Below, piece after piece: positions 14,850 through 23,037 of a DNA stretch of 29,108 nt. This DNA comes from a virus. The DNA lies in IMG/VR virus record IMGVR_UViG_3300027852_000138, positions 1 through 29,108 of that record. One strand, written 5' to 3'. The notes below the pieces were generated by a model. The model saw nothing but the letters and a program-made list of their open reading frames with translations. It was not told the DNA's origin and did no database searches. The translations under genes were made by a program, and so were the position numbers. Numbering within the stretch: position 1 is the first letter of the stretch; each line of letters begins with the position of its first letter.

Positions 14850-15085
14850 AAGTAAAAAACGCAACAAATACAATTCAGAGTATTGAGTTTATTGATGGCA
14901 GGTTTTTAGGTGTGATGCCTAATTGCGAATGTGCCATTGACGAAAACAAAATATACGATTTTGAATTGGAAAGAGTTCTAAAAGTTTTTGATAAGGTCGA
15001 AAGCAAGAAGCCATTATTTGAAAGCAAGAAGGAAAAAGCTAATGATGTTTCAGAGGAAACAAAGTTTGAGGGAGGCATAAAATGA
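14846..15085 (+). CDS. Small hypothetical protein ahead of the tail sheath
   Basis: A 79-residue acidic/basic mixed protein. The N-terminal half is compact (VKNATNTIQSIEFIDGRF, then GVMPNCECAI), and the C-terminal half is a charged tail. It overlaps the previous gene by 4 bases and the sheath gene by 4 bases. In Mu-like phages a small protein (DUF2635) takes this place, but I do not see that signature here. Function unknown. Confidence 0.6.
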   Translation: MKVKNATNTIQSIEFIDGRFLGVMPNCECAIDENKIYDFELERVLKVFDKVESKKPLFESKKEKANDVSEETKFEGGIK

Positions 15086-16851
15086 GCTACGGTTCTTATG
15101 TAAAAAGAAAGCCTGCTGAGGGGAGTAAGGGGCTTACTGATGCAAATATAAACAAGATCGGACTGATGGGCGCAACCGAGAGGGGTGTCGCTGGCATTCA
15201 GACAGGCATATATGATTTTTCGGCATATTCCACTAAGTGCGGTCTTTACGGATCAAGTAAATACGCTGGCGTTGTTGCAAAAAGTTTTTTCGATACGCTG
15301 CTTGGAAGCGTTCAGGTAGAGATGAAAGTCTTGCCGTTCGTTGCAAGTGATTCAGTTCAGGCAACTGACGAGATCATGGACGGAGCAGGAACGCCTGTTA
15401 AAATATTCGACATAAAGGCTGGACTGAAGAATGTGGCCGATAAGTCAGCGTTTGGCAATAAGATAGCTTGGAAAAGCACACAGACTTTTAATATGACTTA
15501 CAAGCTAACAACGGACAGCGGGGCAACTCCAACAACTCTTGTATTAAATACTGTTGATAACTTAGAGATAGGTTATTATTTTAAAATTGCGGATGGAACT
15601 AACACTGAGTATGCTGTTATAACTGATATTGCTACAGCAACAAAAACAATTACGTTTGCAGCTTTAACGAATACTTATACAGCTGCATTGACTACGGTTT
15701 ATCGTGCTGACTGGAAATTGCAAGTTGCTTTAAAAGATTTCACTGGTGCATATCAGGAAGTCGAAAAGTGGGTGGATGTTCCGTTTGCGGTGTCGGATAC
15801 TCTGGGAATGCCTTTGTTAACGAATCATGTTGTGTCTGGCAGTAATTATGTTGTTGTCACGCATAATGCTTCTAATAGCTCTGCTGCTGGTGATAACTTC
15901 CCTGCTGATGTGACAACTTGGACAGCATTGTCAAGCGGTTCAGATGGCACGGCTGCGACAGATTCAGACTGGAATACTTTGGTTGCTGATTTTGTCGATG
16001 AAGATTTTATGATCTTACTGGCGCCTGAATCAACGAGCAAAACACATAACGGCAACATGACAACTTGGACGACCACTAATGAAAACGCTTGTTATTATGC
16101 ACAAGCAGCTAACGAGGCTTCTGAGGCGACACTGACAGATTTTGGGGCAACGCTGAGAGGTTCTATTAAATTTGGGATGCTGCCAACTGATAAATGGTTT
16201 GAAATAGAGAATCCTGAAGCGGTTGGGAAAAGGTCTATCCCTGCGGTTGGTCACCTTGCAGCGCATTTTTTCAATTCAGTGTCGCTTTATGGATTAAAGA
16301 AAGTGGCTGCTGGTTGGAACTACCCGATTAACACGAATGATGAGTTGTTAGACGACAACGGATTAGTCCATGATAATGACAGCGGTTCAGGGGGAATTTT
16401 GATAACTGACTACTCGGTTAATCTGGCAAGAAAAACAAAGGGAGTCGGGACAACTATAAACTCCGCAAGGACATTCAGTTCTGACGCTGGTTATCAATAT
16501 CAAAATCAGATCATGGGATGGCTGTTTATCAAAAAGTCGTTCTTGCCATATCTGCAAAGTATAGAACAAGAGCCTGCTGGTGTGAATCCACAGGAACAGC
16601 ATTTGAGAGATGCAAAGGCATTTTTCATAAAGCATTATAAGGCTGGGTTGTTTTTCGAAGGACAGAAGGTCGATGGATCAAAGACTACCTTCGAGGATGT
16701 TGTAATGATAAAGAATGATTTCAGTGTAAACACGCTTGCGGATATTCAGGCAGGTATAGAGCGAATTATCGCGCAGGTTATATTTACGCCTGTCATTGAA
16801 ACTCCAGGACTTGAGTTAGCAAGTGCTGCGGTAACAACGGTTAGGGCATAG
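15082..16851 (+). CDS. Tail sheath protein
   Basis: A 589-residue protein with GAGGG before the ATG. The C-terminal part has the typical sheath order: SARTFSSDAGYQYQNQIMGW, then FIKKSFLPYLQSIEQEP, LRDAKAFFIKHYKAGLFF, and the ending IQAGIERIIAQVIFTP with a final extended arm. The N-terminal arm (SYGSYVKRKPAEGSKGLTD) would link neighbouring rings. Between about 155 and 330 lies a beta-rich inserted region rich in Thr/Ala/Ser, likely exposed on the outside of the tail. Sheath contraction drives the tube through the envelope. The gene defines the phage as contractile-tailed. Confidence 0.85.
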   Translation: MSYGSYVKRKPAEGSKGLTDANINKIGLMGATERGVAGIQTGIYDFSAYSTKCGLYGSSKYAGVVAKSFFDTLLGSVQVEMKVLPFVASDSVQATDEIMDGAGTPVKIFDIKAGLKNVADKSAFGNKIAWKSTQTFNMTYKLTTDSGATPTTLVLNTVDNLEIGYYFKIADGTNTEYAVITDIATATKTITFAALTNTYTAALTTVYRADWKLQVALKDFTGAYQEVEKWVDVPFAVSDTLGMPLLTNHVVSGSNYVVVTHNASNSSAAGDNFPADVTTWTALSSGSDGTAATDSDWNTLVADFVDEDFMILLAPESTSKTHNGNMTTWTTTNENACYYAQAANEASEATLTDFGATLRGSIKFGMLPTDKWFEIENPEAVGKRSIPAVGHLAAHFFNSVSLYGLKKVAAGWNYPINTNDELLDDNGLVHDNDSGSGGILITDYSVNLARKTKGVGTTINSARTFSSDAGYQYQNQIMGWLFIKKSFLPYLQSIEQEPAGVNPQEQHLRDAKAFFIKHYKAGLFFEGQKVDGSKTTFEDVVMIKNDFSVNTLADIQAGIERIIAQVIFTPVIETPGLELASAAVTTVRA

Positions 16852-16861
16852 GAGGGGAAAA

Positions 16862-17269
16862 ATGTCGAGAGAAATGGTATTGCTTTATGAGTATCAAATT
16901 GACGGAAAGACTTACTATCCAATCAGTATAACAAAACCGTCAAAAAAAGAGGGCTTTATCGATGCTCCACCCGATGGAGATAAGAAATATAAAATTGCTG
17001 ATGGAATAAAAGAAATAAAAGAAATTGAGGCTAAAATCAATATGAAAACTGATTTGGTCACGTATACAGAAATGAATGCGCTTGTTTCTGGTCAGGAATT
17101 GCATGATATTTCAGTTATTGCGAGAGATCGTACTCAAGTGGCCGTATTGGAATGGTTATTGACTGATTGCGAAATAATAGACGGCGAATCAGAGACGAAA
17201 GACAGGGAATCTGTTACTAGCGAAATTGCTAATTATATATTTCTTCCTCAAGATGTTGATGAAATATAG
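16862..17269 (+). CDS. Tail tube protein (probable)
   Basis: A 135-residue beta-rich protein following the sheath, with AGGAGGGG upstream of the ATG. It has the small-tube pattern: an opening strand YEYQIDGKTYYPISITKPSK, then a GIKEIKEIEAKINMKTD pair of strands, and a C-terminal acidic loop and strand (SEIANYIFLPQD). Order (sheath, tube, chaperone, tape measure) is the main support. The tube forms the inner conduit for DNA. A small initiator or other tail protein is the alternative. Confidence 0.65.
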   Translation: MSREMVLLYEYQIDGKTYYPISITKPSKKEGFIDAPPDGDKKYKIADGIKEIKEIEAKINMKTDLVTYTEMNALVSGQELHDISVIARDRTQVAVLEWLLTDCEIIDGESETKDRESVTSEIANYIFLPQDVDEI

Positions 17270-17277
17270 GAGGTTTA

Positions 17278-18135
17278 ATGTTCCGATTATATGTCGGTCT
17301 CAAAAAAGACAAGTGGTATAACTACGCTGAAATTCAGGAGTTAAAAGGGGGCAATCTTGCTCTTTTGAAAAACTATGACAATTCCAGCGGGTCGATGATG
17401 AAGAAATTTTTATCAGGATGTATCTTGTCACTGCATACTGAAGGTGGTGACTCATATACCATGACTGAGAAAGATGTCGGTGAGCTTAAAGTTGTCGATG
17501 TCTGGAAAGTCGGCATGGAAGTTATGAAGCAATTCACAAATCAGGACAAGCCTGTTTTCGATGAGTTTTTTTATTGCTCTGTGTGTTCGTCACTGAAGAA
17601 CGAAAGATATACACTTGTCAAAGAGAATTGGAATGATCTGATAGAGCAGGGATTCGTTGATGAGATTTTTTTGAATAGTTTTGAAGATTGTCGTTGGTGG
17701 ACAGACCTGCCAAAAGGAATTGAAATAGAAGGCACTTTGCTAAATGGAACTTTTAACAGGGTGCAACAAGAATTATTGTCTATCGATCAGTTGATTTCAA
17801 TTCAGAACACACCGGGTCGACTGGATACGGATGCCGATTATGTTTACTCAGTCTGGGATGAGCAGATTTGCAAGATTGAAGGCTTTTCAGAACGGGATAT
17901 CGTGACATATATAAAGAGGGACAAAAAGCAATCTTTTTCAGAAAAGTATTTTTTACATCAAGCTGACATTGATGCGATGCAAGAATCAAAATTAAATGTC
18001 GGACTTGATGACCAATATCGATCTGTTGAATGTCGGTATTGCAATAATGAAATCGGCGGGAGGTTGGATTTCACAAATTTTTTCGGTTTCCTGTTTCCTT
18101 CTCGGAGTACCCACAAAGACAGGGCGAATATTTAG
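17278..18135 (+). CDS. Tail assembly chaperone, T4 gp26-like, zero-frame product
   Basis: A 285-residue protein with TAGGAGG 5 bases before the ATG, placed between tube and tape measure as tail chaperones are. Two Cys pairs, CSVC (100-103) and CRYC (252-255), probably bind zinc; the second lies in ECRYCNNEIGGRLDFTNFF, the typical C-terminal ribbon of gp26-like assembly proteins. The last 16 residues follow a slip site and may be a dead-end tail. The gene seems to have a longer product through a -1 frameshift, as in the G/GT system of other phages. It would hold the tape measure while the tube assembles. Confidence 0.7.
   Translation: MFRLYVGLKKDKWYNYAEIQELKGGNLALLKNYDNSSGSMMKKFLSGCILSLHTEGGDSYTMTEKDVGELKVVDVWKVGMEVMKQFTNQDKPVFDEFFYCSVCSSLKNERYTLVKENWNDLIEQGFVDEIFLNSFEDCRWWTDLPKGIEIEGTLLNGTFNRVQQELLSIDQLISIQNTPGRLDTDADYVYSVWDEQICKIEGFSERDIVTYIKRDKKQSFSEKYFLHQADIDAMQESKLNVGLDDQYRSVECRYCNNEIGGRLDFTNFFGFLFPSRSTHKDRANI
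18075..18084 (+). promoter_or_regulatory. Probable -1 ribosomal slip site with downstream hairpin
   Basis: In the chaperone frame the run reads ACA AAT TTT TTC, which contains two valid X_XXY_YYZ heptamers: A_AAT_TTT (18075-18081) and T_TTT_TTC (18078-18084). CCTGT (18090-18094) can pair with ACAGG (18119-18123), a five-pair stem extended by a U.G and a U-A, beginning 5-6 bases after the slip site. The loop is long, so the stem is tentative. Confidence 0.6.
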
Positions 18136-18362
18136 TTTATTCATCGGTTGGAGACAGGGATTATTTATACAGTAATACAGCAATGAAGCAGCGGGAGTAT
18201 TGTTTCAACAATTTACGAACAGCGTTAAGATATTATGACCATATTTGTAGAGCTTTTAGGAATGTTTATAAATGGTCGCCTAAGGTTTGCGATGAGATCG
18301 AGCTTGCAAGATTAGAACAGATTTACGATGAAACAGTAGAGGATAACACAGAACGTGGCTGA
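18085..18362 (+). CDS. Chaperone -1 frame extension (GT-like domain)
   Basis: The -1 frame is open from just after a TGA at 18048-18050 to TGA 18360-18362 and codes for about 92 residues beyond the slip site, including GEYLVYSSVGDRDYLYSNT and LRTALRYYDHICRAFRNVY. The only internal ATG (18183) has no ribosome binding site, so independent initiation is unlikely. Its last 8 bases overlap the tape-measure start. A slip at 18075-18084 would give a fusion of about 361 residues, the tape-measure-binding form by analogy with GT proteins. It is a protein-like sequence in composition, but no family was recognised. Confidence 0.6.
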
Positions 18363-19959
18363 TGTAACCGTAAAAAAAGATATTGTCGTCCGATTTATAA
18401 CCGACATGAAGAAGGCCAAAAAGGATGCTCAAATTTATGAGAATCAGGTCGGCCGTGTTGGTACAGCGTCAAGCAAGGCTAGCGGTGCTGTTAAGGGCAT
18501 GGGCGCAAGTGGCGGAATGGCGATGTCTGGTCTGGCGGGGTTGGGCGGAGCTGCTATGTCAACGGTTGCGCCGATTGCTGCGATTGGTGCTGGATTGATT
18601 GTTGTTAAAAAGGGATTCGATAAAATTATTGATGCAGGCAAGGAAGCGGAGGATGCACTGACAACGTTAGGCGTTATGTTCAAATCCGAAGCAAAGGGAA
18701 TGGAAGTCTACCAGAAAGCACTTGAGCGAAGTGTTGTCACTCCGTATGATCCGAGAGACATTGTCAAGGCAAGTGTTCAGGCACAGGGCTATATTGGCAA
18801 GGCTGGAAATGTTTTTACAAATGGGCTGTATGGCATGAAAAAGGATGCTATGACTGTTATAGCAGATATGGCAGCGTTTAGCGGGCAAACGGCGGTCGAG
18901 GCGTCTACGGCTTTGTTCAGGGCAGATTTGCAACTACTCGACAAATACGGCGCAGATGCAAGACGAGTCTATGCAATAGCAAAGACAAAGGGTGCAATCG
19001 GGACAAAGGCTTTTGTCTCTGAATTTGTTAGGGGTATGAGTGAGATTGATACTTGGGCAGGCATGAGTGAAAAAAGATCGAAAACTATGTCAGGTATTAT
19101 ATCGACAATAAAGGGTAACTTTGGATTGATTTTTACTTACTTGAGCGGGGCAACCTCTACGCAGACAACTTTGTGGACTAACTTAAAAGGTATGATTTCA
19201 GGATTTTCAGATGCCTTTGGTAAATTTGTGGCAGAAGCAAAACCATATTTGGAGATGTTCGGAGCACATGTTGGAGATATATTTGGGACAATTAAAGATT
19301 ATCTTGTTGCGATTTGGGGATTTGCATTCCCGATAATAAAAGTTTTCTTTGGTACTATATTTGTTCTTGGAAAAATTTTATGGATGACTGTAATCAAGCC
19401 AGTAATAAAAATTATTACTTTTGGGTTGAAATTGCTGAAAACATTTTTCGGCTTTCTGTTTAAGCTGGGCGGTGCTGGTTCAGAAATGAAACGCATAATG
19501 ACATGGATAGAAAATTTCACAGGGCACATGAGCACGATGTTTTTTCTGACAGATAAATTATTTTCTAGTATGCTGGAAACTTTTGACGAATGGCTTGCCT
19601 CTTTTGGAAATGTAGGGGAGAAAATAAAAGAGTTTGTTAAACCTGTGGCAGAACTCAATGAAAGTATAGGGGGATGGGTTGACGAAAAAGTAAAAGGGAT
19701 TATGAAAAAGACTGGAAGAAAACCATTGATGGAGCATTTAATCGAATCGGTTGAACCAAAAACAGACAGTACCGAATTTGAAAAGAAAAAAATTATTGAA
19801 TTAAAAGGGAAACAAGGCTCTAACATTTCAAATGACAATCGGAGATACGCAAGTAATGATTTAAGCAAAAAAAATTCTCACAATGTAATATATAATTATA
19901 ATTATTTTAGCGATTTAAATATGCAGGATGTTTTGGATCAATCAGGGATAGCAAGCTAA
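18355..19959 (+). CDS. Tape measure protein
   Basis: A 534-residue protein with GTG start; its first codons lie inside the extended chaperone frame. It has a charged N-terminus, a Gly/Ala-rich hydrophobic hairpin (GLAGLGGAAMSTVAPIAAIG near residue 60), and a second long hydrophobic region around 320-375 (LVAIWGFAFPIIKVFF, GKILWMTVIKPVIKII), typical of tape measures that contact the membrane. The middle is helical with Ala and Gly (EASTALFRADLQLLDKYGAD). About 534 residues suggests a tail tube of roughly 80 nm. It sets tail length and is ejected before the DNA. No muramidase domain is seen. Confidence 0.85.
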   Translation: MADVTVKKDIVVRFITDMKKAKKDAQIYENQVGRVGTASSKASGAVKGMGASGGMAMSGLAGLGGAAMSTVAPIAAIGAGLIVVKKGFDKIIDAGKEAEDALTTLGVMFKSEAKGMEVYQKALERSVVTPYDPRDIVKASVQAQGYIGKAGNVFTNGLYGMKKDAMTVIADMAAFSGQTAVEASTALFRADLQLLDKYGADARRVYAIAKTKGAIGTKAFVSEFVRGMSEIDTWAGMSEKRSKTMSGIISTIKGNFGLIFTYLSGATSTQTTLWTNLKGMISGFSDAFGKFVAEAKPYLEMFGAHVGDIFGTIKDYLVAIWGFAFPIIKVFFGTIFVLGKILWMTVIKPVIKIITFGLKLLKTFFGFLFKLGGAGSEMKRIMTWIENFTGHMSTMFFLTDKLFSSMLETFDEWLASFGNVGEKIKEFVKPVAELNESIGGWVDEKVKGIMKKTGRKPLMEHLIESVEPKTDSTEFEKKKIIELKGKQGSNISNDNRRYASNDLSKKNSHNVIYNYNYFSDLNMQDVLDQSGIAS

Positions 19960-21152
19960 TGAAGCCAAAATTTACAACGTGGAAATTGGAAGCCGACGGA
20001 AGGGATATTACAAAACTATATGGAAAATATGTATCAAATATTGAGGTGTCATATAAGGTAAATAGTATTCCAACAGCCACGCTGCAAATAATATCTCCGT
20101 CATATCTTGAAGACATATTCAAGGTCGGCATGGAGCTAAAAATATTCATGGGATTTGATCGAAATAATATCGAAATGTTTACAGGAAAGATCACAGCGTT
20201 ACCCGCTGGGAGTGCTGAAAGTTTAATAAAGTTAAGTGTCAAATTGGTTGATAATTCTGCAAAAATGGCAAAGATTCAAAAGAGCAGGACTTTCAAAATT
20301 CCTAAAATCTCAGCAATAGTTCAACAGATAGCTGTCGAGAATGGATACACGCCGATAACGGATATCGATGATGATATGATAGATATTTCTGATTTGCCAA
20401 TACAAATCGGACAAACTGATTTATCATTTCTTAATGAATTAGCACAAAATTCGAGTTGTGTGAATTGGTTCGATGGAAAATATTTTTATTTTTGCGATGA
20501 TTACAAGGCGCATTCGACAGGTGACACTTTCAGGACTCCTGACATTTACAACATGGATATAACTCCGATTTATAAGTTGGCTTATAGGACAGATTTTATA
20601 AAAAACAATATTGCAAATATAGAATGGAAGTTTAAACAAGCCGCTGGAAGCGCACCAGGGACAGCAGCGGTTAAGGGATTCAACGAAGCTGGGCCTAGTT
20701 CAGACTATAAAGACCATAAAAGATATTTTCAAGGCGTGACTTATCGATTTAAACCCGAAGTGTTAAAAGAACTTGAGTCTAGAAAAGGAATAACAAAATA
20801 TTGGCTTCTAGAGTGGAACGCTGGCATGAATATAGAACGTCAGGCTGATTTTATAAAGCAATACATGAAGCCTGTTTCAAGTCCGGGAAAAATCTACAAA
20901 GGCAAAAATTACGTTGCAAGTCATAAGTCTATGGGCATGGAAGCAACGATTACACTGAATCAAGGTGACCCTTCTTTGCGTCCGCCTCGAACTTGTTCTA
21001 TAACTGACGGCACATATAACCCGCAAGCGCACTCTTCTTTCTTGCCTGATTATTTGATGTCGGGAATCGGGACTACAAAGTGGTATTGTAATGAGGTTGT
21101 TACAGGTTTGCAGAATGGCATGATAAACACAAAATTGAAGGTTTCAAGATGA
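19959..21152 (+). CDS. Baseplate hub protein, gpD/gp44-like
   Basis: A 397-residue protein next to the tape measure (its A is the last base of the previous stop). The N-terminal part is DGRDITKLYGKYVSNIEVSY, then LQIISPSYLEDIFKVGMELKIFMGF; the domain near 110-150 reads ISAIVQQIAVENGYTPITD followed by DLSFLNELAQNSSCVNWFDG, the signature of gpD late-control proteins (DLxFLxxLAxxxG). Later parts form strands, and the C-terminus ends in KWYCNEVVTGLQNGMINTKL. It forms the trimeric hub that caps the tube and anchors the spike. The family is supported mainly by the DLSFLNELA block and position. Confidence 0.8.
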   Translation: MKPKFTTWKLEADGRDITKLYGKYVSNIEVSYKVNSIPTATLQIISPSYLEDIFKVGMELKIFMGFDRNNIEMFTGKITALPAGSAESLIKLSVKLVDNSAKMAKIQKSRTFKIPKISAIVQQIAVENGYTPITDIDDDMIDISDLPIQIGQTDLSFLNELAQNSSCVNWFDGKYFYFCDDYKAHSTGDTFRTPDIYNMDITPIYKLAYRTDFIKNNIANIEWKFKQAAGSAPGTAAVKGFNEAGPSSDYKDHKRYFQGVTYRFKPEVLKELESRKGITKYWLLEWNAGMNIERQADFIKQYMKPVSSPGKIYKGKNYVASHKSMGMEATITLNQGDPSLRPPRTCSITDGTYNPQAHSSFLPDYLMSGIGTTKWYCNEVVTGLQNGMINTKLKVSR

Positions 21153-21778
21153 GCGGTCATGGAATAATAATAAATCTTGGTTCTTATTTACCTTTTGTTT
21201 TTCAGTTCAATCCTGAATCGGTAGACACTGAAAAGCCTATAAACTATATTGAATTGTCTAATATCGGCGGTTCAGCAAGGGAGAAAGTTTTCACAGGGTT
21301 TGAGAATACAGTTGTTAGTTTCACGTTAGTTCTAATTGACAAAGGTGATCCGTTCGGAGTAACTGAAGAGATTGCATATTTTGAAGCACTGAGAGAACCA
21401 GACGCAGGGTTGTTGGGGATTGCAGGGAGCTTTTTCGGAAACGAAAACTACCCGCCTCCGCAAGTATTATTTAACTGGGGAACTGGTTCACTTGTGCCGT
21501 TGGTTTGGTTTGTTGATGATGTATCGATTAAAAACACAAACTTTTTTACTGATGAGATAAGCGGGATAATAGGAATCCCCTGGCGGTCTGAGGTGACGAT
21601 TTCATTATCAAAAGATGAGGATAATATTTTTAATAAAGCGAATCAGATTTCTAAAAAGGTTGCACAGATAGCAGGATCGGCCGAGTCTGTGTCTAAAGAA
21701 ATGTATACAAAAGTCAAAGGGGGCAGGCGCGAAAGGTCTGGATTCTATGGCGGTGGTATAGGGGGGTTTCGTGTTTAG
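21149..21778 (+). CDS. Contractile-tail tube/hub spacer protein (CIS-tube type)
   Basis: A 209-residue protein starting inside the gpD stop. The opening LPFVFQFNPESVDTEK (residues 14-29) with a FQFNP core and the block PPPQVLFNWGTGSLVPLVW (residues 98-116), then EISGIIGIPWRSEVTISL, matches the family that links the tube to the spike in contractile systems. The C-terminal tail is Gly- and Arg-rich. Its place between hub and LysM-like gene agrees. Its exact rank in the baseplate is inferred. Confidence 0.65.
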   Translation: MSGHGIIINLGSYLPFVFQFNPESVDTEKPINYIELSNIGGSAREKVFTGFENTVVSFTLVLIDKGDPFGVTEEIAYFEALREPDAGLLGIAGSFFGNENYPPPQVLFNWGTGSLVPLVWFVDDVSIKNTNFFTDEISGIIGIPWRSEVTISLSKDEDNIFNKANQISKKVAQIAGSAESVSKEMYTKVKGGRRERSGFYGGGIGGFRV

Positions 21779-22049
21779 ATGGCAAGCGGTTCTTGATTTT
21801 GATTTTGAGGATATGACAGTCAAGATGTATCGAGAACCTTACGAGGCCGATACTACAACGATCGTGCCGAATGAAAATATTGAGCTGGATCACTTGGCGC
21901 ATAAATATCTGGGGTCTTCTTTAATGATGTATAAAATTTTAGACACCAACTGGGTCGAGTTTATGGAGAATCGAGGGCAAGTGTCTGATATGGCAGAGAT
22001 AAAAATTCCAACGAGCGAGAAAATATGGTCGAGTATCGTAAATATTTAG
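21771..22049 (+). CDS. LysM-like baseplate protein (gp53/gpX type)
   Basis: A 92-residue protein with GTG start overlapping the previous gene by 8 bases. The block DHLAHKYLGSSLMMYKILDTN (read as DHLAHKYLG then MMYKILDTN, residues 40-59) is the LysM-like pattern found in small hub and wedge proteins. Ahead of it is VKMYREPYEADTTTI. It probably binds the tube-end and hub. Other small tail proteins (gpX) have the same pattern, so the two cannot be told apart here. It overlaps the next gene by 25 bases. Confidence 0.6.
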   Translation: MFRWQAVLDFDFEDMTVKMYREPYEADTTTIVPNENIELDHLAHKYLGSSLMMYKILDTNWVEFMENRGQVSDMAEIKIPTSEKIWSSIVNI

Positions 22050-22666
22050 GCATAGCAAAAGTTGTCGCTCCTGCGTTGGTTGATGCTCAGGCTTCGGCTA
22101 TGGGCTTAACGGCACACGAGGGGTCTATATTTGTCGCTATTCCAGAAAAGGGGATCGAGGGTGATAATTTAGTTTATTGTCGTTACGGTTTAAGTATTCC
22201 TTATTTGCGGGTGAAAGTTGATGACAAACTTTGGGTTGAGCCTACAATCGATAATCAACGCTGGGTATTTACAGCCTTCGCCGATTGTGCTGGCAGAATA
22301 GAGCCGAACACTGAAGGACTGGTTTTTGAAGATGATGAATATGAAATAACTATTGACAAAACGTCAAAAACAATGACTATCGAAATTATTGATAGTGCGA
22401 GTATTATAAATCTGGTCGTTGGGGCAAGTGGTGAGATACGATTATCAAGTGCAAGCGCAAGTGAAAAATATGTATTAGGCGACACGGCAAAGACAGAGCT
22501 TGATAAGGACGAGGATGCAATGACTGAATTACAATCGGCAATTTCAACGTGGACACCTGTTGCAACTGATGGCGGAGCAGCATTGAAAACAGCATTGACA
22601 GCATTTTTAGCAAAACCGATGGCGGATTATTCAAGTATTTTATCTAGTATTATAAAAGGCGCATAA
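22025..22666 (+). CDS. Baseplate spike/assembly protein, gpV/gp5 OB-fold type
   Basis: A 213-residue protein with an N-terminal OB-like strand region (GSIFVAIPEKGIEGDNLVYC, then PYLRVKVDDKLWVEPTI). A beta-helix or strand-repeat part follows (DDEYEITIDKTSKTMTIEII, IINLVVGASGEIRLSSA), and the C-terminus is helical (TAKTELDKDEDAMTELQSAI). This is the usual order of gpV-like spike proteins. It would form the membrane-piercing tip. The start has a weak ribosome binding site and overlaps the previous gene, so coupling is likely. Confidence 0.7.
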   Translation: MVEYRKYLGIAKVVAPALVDAQASAMGLTAHEGSIFVAIPEKGIEGDNLVYCRYGLSIPYLRVKVDDKLWVEPTIDNQRWVFTAFADCAGRIEPNTEGLVFEDDEYEITIDKTSKTMTIEIIDSASIINLVVGASGEIRLSSASASEKYVLGDTAKTELDKDEDAMTELQSAISTWTPVATDGGAALKTALTAFLAKPMADYSSILSSIIKGA

Positions 22667-23037
22667 TGTACGAAGCGAATTTAGCAGCTATTTTAAATTA
22701 TGACGAAGGCCGAACAAATGCTGAAATTGAAACAGATTTATTTACTGTTTTTCTTGACCAGAGGGAGACTGCGCACTATGCGAGAGATCGTGGTGGGAAC
22801 TTCCGAGACTTAGAGCAAGCGCCTTACAGTCAAGCGACAATGTTTTTGATTTATATGTTTTTCATTGAGTCGGTTTATATGCTGAATGAAAACAGGAATT
22901 TTGATCCGTTTGTCGTGGTTGGATATAGTGACATACAACAATATGACGATGACGGTCAGCCAGTGATAAAAGTGAATTATAGATTATTACAAAATATAGA
23001 AATTTCAGGTAGTTTGAACACAGGTTTATTAAAATGA
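22666..23037 (+). CDS. Baseplate wedge protein, gp25/gpW-like
   Basis: A 123-residue protein between gpV-like and gpJ-like genes, the position of gp25 or gpW. The block LFTVFLDQRETAHYARDRGG (26-45) followed by NFRDLE resembles the T.xGE...d.G..L start of gp25-like domains. It ends with FVVVGYSDIQQYDDDGQP and strands to KVNYRLLQNIEISGSL. The stop overlaps the next gene's start. It would be part of the wedge that nucleates the sheath. Confidence 0.6.
   Translation: MYEANLAAILNYDEGRTNAEIETDLFTVFLDQRETAHYARDRGGNFRDLEQAPYSQATMFLIYMFFIESVYMLNENRNFDPFVVVGYSDIQQYDDDGQPVIKVNYRLLQNIEISGSLNTGLLK

Noticed and set aside
18183-18362. Independent 59-residue gene starting at ATG 18183
   Set aside because: There is no ribosome binding site, and the frame is open and protein-like well upstream of the ATG, which fits a frameshift extension better.
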